Shown: positions 36,034 to 49,700 of the stretch, in pieces
Layout: every line of letters begins with the position of its first letter
Position numbering within the stretch: position 1 is the stretch's first letter
DNA from: Monosporascus cannonballus
Taxonomy: Eukaryota > Ascomycota > Sordariomycetes > Xylariales
Reading direction: 5' to 3'
NCBI GenBank assembly: GCA_004154925.1
Contig: QJNS01000119.1
Coordinates: forward strand, 177,414-241,413
DNA length: 64,000 nt
The notes under the pieces: generated by a model
Database searches by the model: none
What the model saw: only the letters and a program-made list of their open reading frames with translations
Told to the model about the DNA's origin: nothing
Translations under genes and position numbers: made by a program

Positions 36034-39000
36034 ATGTCGACCAGCATTCAGGAAACCCTTATTCAGCAGCTTTAGGTTCGAATTCGAAAGCTGGAAAAAG
36101 AAATTCGACAACTTAGGACTACGCCGCCTGCCCAACCCTTTCTCGCCCGTATAAAGCCCAAAAAGCCGGAACCCTACGATGGAAAAGGCAACCCTTAAAC
36201 TTTTCTAATTTAGGTACGAATTTACTTTCATTTTTTAAACCTTAATAACCTAACGGATATGGTTTTAATAATAAAAATATACCTAATAAAAAAATGCGGT
36301 TAATTAATTTGAACTTATTATAAGAAATTTTTTAAAAATAAGAAAAACAAATAAAAAAAACTTTATTAATAAGATTTTTTTAACTTATACCAATTTCGAA
36401 AACAAAATACGCGATAATTTCGGCAATCTGGATAAAAACGATTAACGGTTTCATAATTCTTATAATTCCGATAAAAAAAATCTATATCCAAATATGCCGT
36501 AATTTTTAAAAATTTCGCGGTTAAAGCGGAATAAGGAAATAAGGAAATTAACGCCCTTATTAATATATTTTATAAAAAATAAAAGAATAATATAAAAAAT
36601 AGAATTATTTGGATTAAACAATTAATTATTTTAAATTAATATATTGCAAAAATAATTAAGATTAATAATCGACAGTTTGAAAAATAATAAGAAAAAAAAA
36701 GAACAATATGCTTTACGTTCAGGATATAATAAATCCAATTAAGGAAAAAAACGAAATATACCTTTTACTTTTTATGGAACGGCGCCAAAACTTATGGAAT
36801 TCGGTGATATCCACAAATATAATTAGAACCAGATTAAATACTTTAATTATGGCAAAATAGAATATAAGGCTTATAAATCTAAAAAACTTAAAAAACCACG
36901 AAAAAATAATTAAAACCCTATACTGGAAAAATAATCCAAAAATAATTAAGGAAATAATAGCAAAATTATTAACATAATCCAAGCCAAGTATATATCAAAT
37001 TTACGACAGAAGAATTAACAAAAATTATCATAATAAGAAATTCGACGAAAAATGCGAAAAACCAAAAGGCTGGTTTAATAGGTATTGCGAACATAACAAA
37101 AAGCGCTATAAGGATAATTATATGAACACCGGGATTAAATAAAAGAATTTTGGCCCGGAATACCCGATCGATATAATAAAATATATATTATACATTTTCG
37201 ATAACGAAAATATCTTAATTACGAAAAATAAAAATAATATATTTATATATAAATTCTTCAAATATATTATAAGATATTTAATTTTCCAAACCGTACCGGA
37301 TATAATAAAATTAATAAATAATAATATTAATAATTTCGAACTATAACCCCAGAAAATATTTAATAATTAGCTAAAGTAAAAAGTTGGCCTAAAAAAAAGT
37401 AATGCTCATAAAAAAATCCCTTTTGTTATTATAAATAATATAATTACCAAACGAAAAAGGAATTAATCCAGCATACGGTAAAAAAGTATTGTTAAAAAAT
37501 TATTACGGACCTTTATTTTTAACTGGCTTTTATTATAGATTTTTACGAAAAAAAAACTATCAAAAAATATGTTAATTTATAGAAAATCTCTAAAATAATA
37601 ATTAAAATAACACATAATAAGATATAGTCGCAAATATAAGAAAATAATTTATTCGATAAAAAAAATTGCAAAAAAACCAAAAGAAATTAATACGGCTTAA
37701 AAGAATAATATGCCGACAATAACGACAAATATAGCAATTCGACGCATTAAACGAAAAAACATAAATAAAGTTCGATAAATTCGAATAAAAGTTAAAAAAA
37801 AAGGTTATCTATAAAAAAGCCGTAAGATAACAAAACCCAAAGAAATTAAAGGGAACTCCTAAAAAAGACTTTAAACGCAATAATAAAAAACGTTAACAAC
37901 TTTATCACTTTGGAAATACGAATCCGAACGTATTAATATATTGTAATGGTAAATTGCGGAACTTTAGGCGGAAATTATATTGTACCAAATATAATTAATA
38001 AGCTCAGATTATTATGGAAATATAAATTGGAACCCTATATAACGATAAATACCGAAAGTTAAAAATTCGCTTATGATAACGGAAAAATTATATGCGAAAT
38101 TAATTATTTTAAGATTTTTGTTAAAGGATAATATTAAACGGTTAATTTCGATATCGTTTTATTTAGGAATTACGATATAATCTTAGGATTACCATAGATA
38201 CGTTAGTACGAAATTTTGATTAATAGCGGAATTAGCTAAGTAAGGTTTATTATATATTTTATTAATAAATAAAAAAAGAAAAAATTAAGATCTTAATATT
38301 CGATTAATAATGGCAATAAACCTAAGCATAAAAATACGACAAATACCTTATTATTTAAAAAAATAAAATATAAAAAAAACGGATATTAAATAAAAATATA
38401 ACGTATTATCATTATTATTAAAGCGAAATTAAAATAACTAAATCACGATCTGGAATAATAAAAACAGTAATTTAAGGAATTAAAAAATTTATTTAATATG
38501 TTACCATAATATTACAGATATAAATAGTTTTTCAGAACAAAACTTATTACGAAATTATTAGAACATAGCGAATAAAACTATAAAATAATTTTTAAAAAAA
38601 GATTTTCGACAAAGTTTTACCCCATTTATAATTTTAACGAAAACGAATTACGCATTTTTAAAAATACCTAAAAAATCGGCTACAAAAAAAATAAATTCGA
38701 CTTTCGAAATTACTAGCAAAATACCCGATATTTTTTGTACTAAAAAAATAAGAAATTAAAACTTATAATTAATTATTAATAATTAAACGATATTATTATT
38801 AAAAATCGAATATTATTACTTTTAATTATAGAAATAAAAAACTAATTTTATAAAACTAAATAATTTATAATATGCGATTTTAGAAATGGATATAACCTTA
38901 TTAAAATTAAAAAAGAACATAAATAAAAAATAACCTTTAAAATATAATATAAATTATTTAAATATTTAGTTACATTAATAAGATTTACAAACGTATTAAT

Positions 39001-41900
39001 AACTTTTTAACAAATAATAAATTATATATTATGAAAATACCTTAATATTTTTGTCGTTTATTATTTTAACGATATTTTAATCTTTTTAAAAACAAAAAAA
39101 ACATACGTAAAATACGTTTATAAGGTTTTTTAAATTTTATAAAATATAAGGTTATTTATTAATATAAAAAAAAATTAGTTCCATATATAGGAAATAAAAT
39201 AATTGGGATATATTATTATCCCAAAATATATTAAAATGGATCTAAAAAAATCGTTATAATTATAAAATAACAAACGTTAATAATAATTAAGGAAATATAG
39301 GTATTTCTTAAATTCGTTAATTACTATAAGAAATTTATTCGAAACTTTAGTAAAATAATTATATTTTTAATAAATTTTACGAAAAGAAATTTTTAAATAA
39401 ACGCCAGATACGGAAAAAATATTTTAGAATATTAAGGGACCAATTATTAACGAACTAGTATTAATTATATACGATTTAAACCGCGTTATTAAGTTAAAAA
39501 CCGATATTTCGGATTACGCATTAAGCATAATAATCGGATAACGAAATAATTAAGATAAATTATACCTTATTACATTTTTTTCGTATAAATTAAAAAAAGC
39601 CGAATTTAATTACGGCATTTTAAATAAAGAATTTATAATTATTATTATAATATTTCGGGAATTTAAATATTTTTAAAGGGAAGTTTATATTAAGTTAAGG
39701 TTTATATAGATTATCAAAATTTTACCCGATTTATTACGATTAAGGAATTTACAGAACGATAACTTTATTACGCGGAAAAATTAACGAATTTCGACTTCGT
39801 TATTATCCATAAAAAAAAATCAGAAAACAGTAAAATAAACGTTTTACGCAAATAATTAAACCTTAAAAAGAAATTGGTTAAAATTAACCATATAACTTTT
39901 AATACCATTACAAAAAGATATTTACGCTTACGATAAATTGCGATAATTCGGATAATACCTAATAATATATATCAGAAAATTTAATAATATAATGATAATT
40001 TCCCAAAAAACCAAAAAACGGATAAAATATAAATCTTAAAAAAATATTACAAAGATCTAATACAAAAAGTATACGAATATTAATTATATAAATATCCATA
40101 AATTTATAAAACCTTAAAATGATTTTAATATATATATTTTTTTTCCTAAAATAAAATTAATAATATAAAAAGTTATATAATAATACGATATTTGCGTTAA
40201 AGTAAAAACTCGACGACATAAGCTATACGGAAAATTACAGCTATTATTAGTCGTAAAACGACTATAATATTTAATCATATTTAACTTTATTACCAAATTT
40301 TTAATATTAAAAAACTTAATTACAGAAATATATTACGATAGTATTTTCGTAATCGTCAACAGATTTACGAAATTGTTTTATTTTTTACCATATTATAAAA
40401 ATATAAACGCCAAATAATTAGCATATATTTTCTTTAAATATATTTTTAACATATACGGATTACGTATAAAGATTATATCAAATAAAGGATTAATATTCGT
40501 ATTTAAATTTTAATAAGGCCTAATAATATAAATCGGCTTAAATTATAAATTATTTAATATATTTAAACCTGAAATAAATAAATAAATAAAACGAATAAAA
40601 TAAATTTAAATAATTTATTTACGATAATATATTAATTACGAACAAAATAATTAAGTTAAAAAGTTATTAATGATATTATTGGCTTATAATATTCATTACT
40701 ATAAAAATATTAAAATAATATTTATAAATATAAATTTTAATTGTATTTTAAAAGTTTATAAAAAAATATATAATAACGGTTTAATTAATATCAAAATAGT
40801 TTTTATCTTAAAATAATTACGATAATTACATTAAAAAATAAATATAAAATTAAAATTCGTACAAAATTAAATAAATAAGTATTATAATTAAAAAAGATTA
40901 AGAAAATTAATTTTTGGAAAGAAAAAAATAATTTTTCTTATGATTAAAAATATTTAAATAAAATAATTTAATAAGAAAGTTAATTTTAAATATATCGGTC
41001 CATATAAAATTGTCAAAACAATCTTAGAAAATAATTATTAATTAAGATTTTTACTAAAAATTAAATTTTATTTAATTTTTTATATTTTTTTATTTGAATT
41101 AATAATAAATACGATTAAGGTATATATAATATAAAATAATATGGAAATAAAAAATAAATAAATATACAAAATAAAAAAATCTTTTATATACGAAAATAAA
41201 ATGGATTTACTTAGTACTTAATTAAATGGAAAAAATACCCAGGTTTCGAAAATACCTAAAAACCCGCTAAAAATCTTATTAACGCCTAACGCCTATTATA
41301 GAATTTTTACCAGTAACGGCGGAACCACCCGAATTAATAATATCTTAATTTACAAGATTTAATGAAAAAAACATTTGGTTTACCGCATTTTAATTAATAA
41401 TATTTATCCTTTTTAAAACTTAAACCTTAATTACGGATTTCGATTTTAATTACGCAAAATTATTAAAATTATTTAAGGATTAAAGGATACGATTAACAAA
41501 TTTCGTATTTTAAGATTAATAATATTAATATTAATAACCTATACGAAAAAAACGCGTAAAATTTTTAAATAAAGATTTTTCGGCCGTTAATTTTTCCTTT
41601 TTTAATTTTTTCGATTTTACGATATAATAATTAATTATAAAAATAGGGATTTTTATTCCGTTATACGAACGACTTCGATAAATATATTCCTTATAACGAA
41701 AAACTTTATTTATTATTTAGCAATTAAATTGCCGAACAAAATAAAAAAAAAAATAAGGTATTACGTTAATACTTTCGAATTTAATTAAATTAACTAAGGC
41801 AAATCGCTATTCGGATTTGCAAAAATAACATTTAAACATACCGGAAAATATATTAAAGGTATATAGAAAAAACTTATTAAGAAAAAAGGAAATTTTGAGA
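36034..41900 (+). pseudogene. gag-pol relic of element D
   Basis: The gag start is unusually clear: an ATG at 36,034, MSTSIQETLIQQL, then a TAG that is CAG after one C-to-T change, then IRKLEKEIRQLRTTPPAQPF and KPKKPEPYDGKGN. Further along are the reverse transcriptase with Y-F-N-D at 39,058-39,072 followed by ILIF, RNase H similarity at about 39,590-39,690 (EFNYGILNKEF), and the integrase core at about 40,346-40,510 (FVIVNRFTKL, then NIYGL). The Asp-to-Asn and Gln-to-stop changes are the G-to-A and C-to-T steps expected from RIP. Confidence 0.82.
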
Positions 41901-41926
41901 ACAAGATTTTAGGAAAAGGGAAATCG

Positions 41927-42323
41927 TATTACGACCTAACAAGTTACGGCCTCCAAAAACGGTCGTAACAAAAAGGCCAAGAAAATTATGTGGATCAGGT
42001 TACGTAATAGATTACCAACCTACTGGTGGTAAGCCAGTGAGCCGGATCACCAACTTACTAATGGTAAGCCAATAAGCCGGATCACCAACTTACTGGTGGT
42101 AATCCAGCCAACGGAACAAGGATATATACGCTTATTAATTCCATAGTTTAGATAACTTCAGCTTGCAACAAACCACTTATTAATACCAATCGTTTGCAGT
42201 AACAAAGTATTAAGAAATGTGATACGTTCTTATATCCATTGTTCAGATTCCCACGATACTCCTGCCAACATAAACCCGTACGACTAAGGTTTAATAGTTG
42301 GTTAAACCTCATAGCTCGTTACA
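41927..42323 (+). repeat. 3' LTR of element D
   Basis: 397 bp. It contains two full 35 bp units plus the half unit (about 42,010-42,115), which accounts for the 70 bp difference from the 5' LTR. RIP changes are more frequent here than in the 5' LTR (TATTACGACCTAACAAG). Confidence 0.9.
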
Positions 42324-42328
42324 GAAAG

Positions 42329-45300
42329 GTACTGCCCGAATCGTTATAAATTGTCGTAGGCGTAAATCTCTTTTTATAATAGTATTAAATATTATATGGC
42401 TAATTTTAACTAATTTCTTTTCGTGGTTTAATTATTTGCTTAAAATATTTGTTTTGCCGTTTTTTAAACTTTTTTTGTAAATAATAACGAAATCGAAATT
42501 CGCCAATTTTTCTGAATATCTTAATTATCGTTTTGTAAATCTCCTGGTTATGGTAAATCGGGTAAAATTCTGATAATCCGTATAAACATTAACCTGGTAC
42601 AAATTTCCTTTTAGAAAATGCTTAAATTCCCGAAATGCCATAATAATGGCCATAAATTCCTTATTTAGAATGCCATAATTATACTCGGCTCCTTTTAATT
42701 TGTACGAAAAATATGTAATAAGGTGCAATTTACCTTAATTATTTCGTTATCCGATTATTACGTTTAACGCGTAATCTGAAATATCGGTTTTTAACTTAAT
42801 AAGACAATTTGAATCGTACATAATTAATATTAGTTCGCTGGTAATCGTATTTTTAATATTTTAAAACATTTTTCCGTATTTAGCGTTTATTTAAATTCTT
42901 TTTTTTTCTTCGCAAAATTTGTTAGAAGTATAATTATCTTATTAAAATTTCGAAAAGAATTTTTATAATAATTAACGAATCCAAGAAATACCTATATTTT
43001 CTTAACCGGTATTGGCGTTTACTATTTTATAACTGTAATAATTATTTTAAGATTTTTCCTAATATATCCTAAGGTAATAATATATTCCAAATATTTTATT
43101 TCTTAAATATAAAATTAATTTCTTTTGCGTTAATAAATAACTTTATATTTTTTAAAATTTAATGAACTTTATAAATGTATTTTGTATGTACTTTTTTATT
43201 TCCGAAAAAATAAAAATTCGTCGAAATAACAAATAACGAAAATATCGAGGTATTTTGGTAGTACGTAATTTATTATTTGCTGGAAGGTTATTAATGTATT
43301 TATAAATCCTATTAGTATAACTAAATACTTAAACAGTCCGTATTTCATTCTAAAAACTATTTTTTATTCCTATTTTTTTAATTTTAATAAAGTTATATTT
43401 ATCTTTACAATCGAATATTATGAATTATTTAACTCCGTAAAGTCGGTCCTTTATTTCTGTAATTAAGGGTAATAATATTCGATCCTTAACAATAATATCG
43501 TTAAATTGTCGATAACTAACTATAAGTTGTAATTTTCTATTTTCTTAAAGTATAAAGAATATAAGGTATCCTATTAATAACTTCGAAGGTTAAATCCATC
43601 CTTTTTGTAGCCGATTTTTCAGGTACTTTTTAAAAATATGTAATTCGTTTCCGTTAAGATTATAAATAAGGTAAAACTTCGTCGCAAATCTTTTTTTAAA
43701 AATTATTTCATAATTCTATTCGCTATATTCTAATAATTTTGGATCAAATATTCTTTTAAAAAAATTATGTATATTTATAATATTATAATGGCATATTAAT
43801 TAGAGTTTTTAACTTTTGGGGCTACTGTTATTATTTTTTCAGATCGTTATTTAGTTACTTTAACTTTCTTTTGATAATAATAACGATATATTATATTTTT
43901 TAATGCCCGTTTTTTCTATATTTTGTTCTTTTACGTAATAAGACTTTTATTATATTTTTATGCTTATATTTATTATTATTATTAATCGAATGTTAAAATG
44001 TTAATTCTTTTTTCTTTTATTTATTAATAGGATGTAAAATAAACCTTATTTGGTTAATCCCGCTATTAATTAAATCTCCGTACTGGCATATTTATAATAA
44101 TCTTAAGACTATATCGTAATTTCCGAATAAAACGATATCAAAATTAATTATCTGGTATTATCTTTAGATAAAAATCTCGAAATAATTAATTTCGCATATA
44201 ATATTTTCGTTATCGTAAACAAATTCCTAATTTTCGGCATTTGTTATTATATAAGGTTTTAACTTATATCTCCATAATAATTTAAGTTTATTAATTATAT
44301 TTAATATAATATCATTCTCGCCTAAAGTTCCGTAATCCACTATTACGGTATACCAGTACGTTTCGATTTATATTTCTAAAATAATAAAATCGTTAACGTT
44401 TCTTATTATTACGTTTAAAATCTTTTTTAGGAATTTCCTTTAACTCCTTTAAGTTTCGTTATTCTGCGGCTTTTTTATAAGTAATCTTTTTCTTTTAACC
44501 TGTATTCGAATTTATCAAACCTTACTTATGCTTTTTTATTTAACGCGTTAAGTTATTATATTTATCGTTATTGCCGGCGTACTGTTCTTTTAAGCCGTAT
44601 TAATTACTTTTAGTTTTTCTGTAATTCGTTTCCTTATTAAATAAATTGTTCTTTTATGTTAGTAATTATATTCCATTATACGTCGTCCTAATTGTCGTTT
44701 TAAAGATCTTTTATAAACTAACGTATCTTTTTTTTAATAATTTTTTTTAGAGATTTATAATAAATACCAATTAAAAATAAAAATCCGTAATAACTTTTTG
44801 GCAATATTTTTCTATGATACGCTAGATTAACTCCTTTACCGTTTGGTAATTATATTATCTATAATAACAAAAAGGGTTTTCCTGCAGGCATTATTTTCTT
44901 TCGGATTAGCTTTTTGTTTCAGCCAATTATTAAATATTTTTTGGGGCTATGGTTCGAAAATATCGATACCTTTATTTATCGTCCTTATTATTTCCAGTAC
45001 GATTTGAAAAATCGAATCCCTCGTAATATATGGGAATAATTCGTTTATAAATATATTACTTTTGTTTTTCGTAATCGGGATATTTTCGTTATCGACAGTA
45101 TATGGCATATATTTTACCGTATTAATTAAGGGTTCCGAAACAAATTTTTTTATCTAGTTCTAATGTTTACGTAATTATCCTTATAATGCTTTTTATTATA
45201 TTCGCAATACCTATTAAATTAGCTTCCTAATTTTTCGCATTTTTCGTCGGATTTTTTATCGTAATAATCCTTATTGGACCTTTTGTTATAAGCCTAATAT

Positions 45301-46309
45301 ATACTTGGCTTAAATTATATTAATAACTTTATCATCGTTTTCTTAATTAATTTTAAATTATCTTTCCGATATAGGTATTTAATTATCCTATCGTAACTTT
45401 TTAGGTTTTTTATATTTATAAGCCTTATATTCTATTTTGCCATAATTAAAGCACTTAATCTGGCTCTAATCTTATCTATGGGTAACGCCGAATTCTATAA
45501 GTTCTGGCGTCGTTCCGTAAAAAGTAAAAGGTATATTTCGTTTTTTCCTCTAATTGGACCTATTATATTCCGAACGTAAGGCATATTATACCTTTTTTTT
45601 ATTGTTTTTCAAATTGTCGATTGTTAATCTTGATTATACTAATAATATATCGGTCCAAGGTAATTAATTATTTAATTCGAATAATCTTATTTTTCATATT
45701 AGTTTTTAATACTTTATAAAATATATTAATAAAGATATTGGTTTTATCGTTTTTTTATTCTGTCTTAGTCGTAAAGCTTTTAAAGATTACGGCGTATTTA
45801 AACGCGGGTTTTTTTATCGAAATTACAAAAGTTATTAAATCGTAAGTTGTTTTTTATTCGGATTACCGAAATTATTGCGCACTTTATTTTCGAAATTGAT
45901 GTAAAGTGAAAAAATCTTAATAAAATTTTTCTTATCTAACTTTCTTATTTTTAGGAAATTTTTCATAATAAGTTCAAACCCGTTAACCGTATTTCCTATT
46001 AAGCATACTCCTACTATTAGAACATAATCCGCTGGGTTATGAAGGTTTAAGAAACGAAGGTAAATTCGTACCTAAATTAAAAAGGTTTAAAAGTTGACCT
46101 TCTTATCGTAAGGCTTTGGCTTCCTTAGTTTTATGCGGGCGAAAAAGGCTTCGGCAAATAACGTAACCCTGATTTGTCGGGTTTCTTTTTCCAATTCCCG
46201 AATTCGAACCTAAAGCTATTAAAAAGGTTTTCTAAATGCTGGTCGATATTTTAACAATATTAAATATTACTTAAAGTTTAACGATATTATTAAATAAGAA
46301 TTTGTAACG
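42329..46309 (-). pseudogene. Right piece of element C: gag and most of pol
   Basis: Minus-strand sequence matching element A from about 13,690 rightward. It has the RNase H fragment at 42,525-42,728, the reverse transcriptase region near 43,200-43,260, and a gag N terminus near 46,170 homologous to that of D. An open frame of 67 codons survives in RNase H; the remainder is closed by stops. Confidence 0.75.
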
Positions 46310-46694
46310 TTTAACAACTTGGCGGTTTAACCAATTAATAAACCTTAAGTCGACGATTTTATGTTAGTAAAAATATCGTAAGAATTTAAATAATAAATAT
46401 AATAACGTATTACGTCTCGGAATATTAAAGGTATTTTAAATAATAATATTATATTATAAACTAAAGATATTTAAATTATGGAACTAATAAGTATATATAT
46501 TTTTTTGGCTTATTGGCTTATTATCAGTAAGTTGATAATCTGGTTTATTGGCTTACTATTAGTAAGTTAGTGATCCGGCTTACTGGCTTATTATTAGTAA
46601 GTTGGTAATCCGTTACGTGACCTGATCCATATAGTTTTTTTGGCCTTTTCTGCTGCGACCGTTTCTGGAGGCCGTGGCTTATCAGGTCGTAACA
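46310..46694 (-). repeat. 5' LTR of element C
   Basis: 385 bp, equal to the left LTR at 18,703-19,087. It ends in GGTCGTAACA with CGACCGTTTCTGGAGGCCGTGG just before, the best-conserved LTR block across A, C and D. Confidence 0.85.
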
Positions 46695-46770
46695 GTACTT
46701 TATAAAGCAAGCCGTATTATCTTTATTATTGCGACCATTTTCACAGGCCCAGGTTTATTAGATTATAATA

Positions 46771-49700
46771 CGATCTTTTTTTTCTTCAATTTTGTTCTAA
46801 GATTTCGTAAGTTAATTTTTTATACATATATTTGTTTTTTAATATATTTTCTCGTATTTTCAAAACCCGTTTTAGATTTCGTACTTTTACCGTTCGTCAT
46901 ATTAACTTAACAAACGTTTTTAACGAATTCGGATTCGAAATTATATTTTGTTCCTAGTATTTTTTAAAAAGCCTAAAATGTAAAATAATAAGAAACGTTT
47001 TAAACAGGAGAAAGTTTTAATAAAAAGAAGTTTATTAAAATTTTAATATCGTTAATTTCACTTTTAACGTCGTTATTAAAAGGAAATAAATAAAGATTTA
47101 ATACAATTTATTTATTTACGTAAATAAAAATCGTTAGTTCGTTTTAAAAGTATTAAGATAATATAACATAACCTTTAATTTCTGGACGAATTAAAAAAAT
47201 AAAAGCGAAAAAAAGCAGGCTGCTGCCGAAATCGCTATAACCGCATCGGTATAAATCGTTATTTTGCTAAATTTATTTAGTTTTAACTTATTTAACTGGC
47301 CTTTTTCCGATATTAATTAAAATACCTTTTTTAACGCTTTCGTTATTATGAATAAAAGGTTTTAATAGTCGTTAGGCGTTAATAAGATTTTTGGCGAGTT
47401 TTTAAGTATTTTCGAAATCCGGGTAATTCTTTTTATTTAATTAGATATTAAGTAGAGCCCGTTTTTTATATTTAATATTCTTTTTATTTTATACATTATA
47501 TTATTCTTTATTTTCATATTATTTTATATTATATTTATTTTGATTATATTTGCTGTTGATTCGAATAAAGAAATATAAAAAATTAGATAAAGTGTAAGGT
47601 TTGGCAAAGGTTTTAATTAATAATTATTTTCTGAAATTCTTTTAACGATTTTATATAGATCGATATATTTAAAATCAAAAGTCTTACTGGGTTTGTTTAG
47701 TTAAATATTTTTAATAATAAGGTAAATTATTTTTTGTTATAATATTTATTTATTTGATTTCGTACGAATTCCAATTTCGTTTTTATGTTTTGGTATAACT
47801 ATTTTAATTATTTCGACGTAAGGATTATTTTCACGTTAATAGGTTTATCGTATACGTTTTTGTAAATGTCTAGTATAAACTTAAAATTAGCATATATTAA
47901 GGTTATTTAAATATTTTCGTAGTAATTAATATTATAAGTTAATTAGATAATAAATTATGTTTAACTGAAATATTTGGAATATAATTGATATAATATTGCA
48001 AATACGACTTTAATATTTAATTTAATAATTTTGTTCTTTCGTCAGTTTAAAATTTAAATGTATTAGATACCTTATAATTTAAATTATTTTATAATAATAG
48101 ACTTTATCAGAGTTTCGAAATAAACGTAATCTTTCTAAGATAATTTCGGAAAGTAATCTATATACATTAAACAACCTTTTGAACAATATATATACCACTT
48201 ATTTTATATTAGTATTTTCGTAATAGTGTAAAAAATAAAAAAAACTTCGTATATCGATCAACGGTAAGAAAAATACTGTTGTAAGATATTTTTGTTATTG
48301 ATTTTTCAAATAAAGAAAGTTTAATAATAAAATTGATAATAATCGAATCCTAAGAAGTTTTTAAGACCGGTAATAATTATAATTTGTTTGTAAAATTTAT
48401 GTTATTACGTTTTAGTTTTATTGTAAAAGTTATAGTATTGTCGCATCCTTTGAATTATTATCTTTATTTTTAAAAAATAAGCTCGTTAAAATTGTTTTAA
48501 AGTTTTGTAGATCTCTAGATATCCATATAATTAATGCTTATATATTTAGCGTACTAGATTAATTTAATACTTTTTAGAAACTTATAGCTTTTTTATTTTT
48601 TTTGTTTTTTAATACATTGTTTTTATATTTTTTAATCTTTTTATATATTGTATAAGATCGCTCGTATCGTTATAATTTAGCATAAGTATAGATGTTTTTC
48701 TGAAGTAATATCAAAGATTATATACTTAATTTTAATCAATTGCTTTTTAAAGTTTAATTGCTTCCTTAAAATATTTGTTTTGCCGTTTTGTGAGCCCTTT
48801 TTATAAATAATAAAGCAATCGAAGTTTGTCATTTTTTTGCGTATTATAATTGTTATTCTGTAAGTTTTTTAGTCGTAATAAAATAAGTAAAATTTTGATA
48901 GTCCGTATAAAATTTGATCTGATATAAGCGTTCCTTAAGAAAATACTTGGAATTTTGAAATAACATAATTATAACCATAAATCTTTTGTTTAAAATGTCG
49001 TAATTAAGTTTAATTCTTTTTAATTTGTATAGAAAAATTCGATAAGATATAATTTACCTTATTTATCCCGTTATCTGATTGTTGCGTTTAATGCATAATT
49101 TGAAATATTGGTTTTTAGCGTAACTAGACGTATTAGATCGTACATAATTAATATTAGTTTGCTAGTAATCGTATCCTTAACTTTCTAGAATGTTTTTATC
49201 ATTTATAATATTTATATAAATTTGTTTTTTTCTTAATAAAGTTAGTTAAGGGTATAATAATTTTGTTTTGAATAAACTTTTTGTAATAATTTGCGAATTT
49301 AAAAAATGATTATAGTTTTTTGATTTTAGTTAATGTTTGTTATCTGGTAATTACAGTAATATCTTTAAGTTTTATTTTAATATGTTTTGAAATAAAAATA
49401 TGTCCTAGATATTTCAATTTTTATTTATAAAATTAAGGTTTTTACGTTAATTAATAATTTTGCATATGATAAAATTTGAAAAACTTTATAAACGTATTTT
49501 ATTTATGCTTTTTCTAATTTTTTCAAAAAGAAAAATGTTGTTAAAATAACAAACGATAAAAATATTAGAGTATTTCAGTAATATATAATGAATTATTTGC
49601 TAAAAGATTACTAATACTTTCCTAAATTTTATTCGTATAATTAAGTGTTTAAATAATCTGTGTTTTATTTTGAAAGTTATTTGTTATTCATATCTTTTTT

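Larger units (their letters stand above)
35647..42323 (+). mobile_element. Ty3/gypsy element D, full length, inserted in C
   Basis: Ends TGTTACGACC...GTTACA. An exact GAAAG duplication at 35,642-35,646 and 42,324-42,328 interrupts element C between sequences that are contiguous in element A (near 13,690). The LTRs are 327 bp (35,647-35,973) and 397 bp (41,927-42,323). D is the same family as A and C but on the plus strand. Its 5' LTR and gag start are the least RIP-mutated retroelement sequence in the nest. Confidence 0.92.
18703..46694 (-). mobile_element. Ty3/gypsy element C, inserted in B's LTR and carrying E2 and D
   Basis: LTRs of 385 bp each (18,703-19,087 and 46,310-46,694). The duplication is GTACC (18,698-18,702) against GTACT (46,695-46,699), one C-to-T apart. 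C's internal sequence is cut into 19,088-19,758, 34,350-35,646 and 42,329-46,309; joined, the order is that of element A. The last piece has an open minus-strand RNase H fragment (42,525-42,728; EYNYGILNKEFMAIIMAF, VYTDYQNFTRF). The RT active site has decayed to Y-F-D-E near 43,220. Confidence 0.88.
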
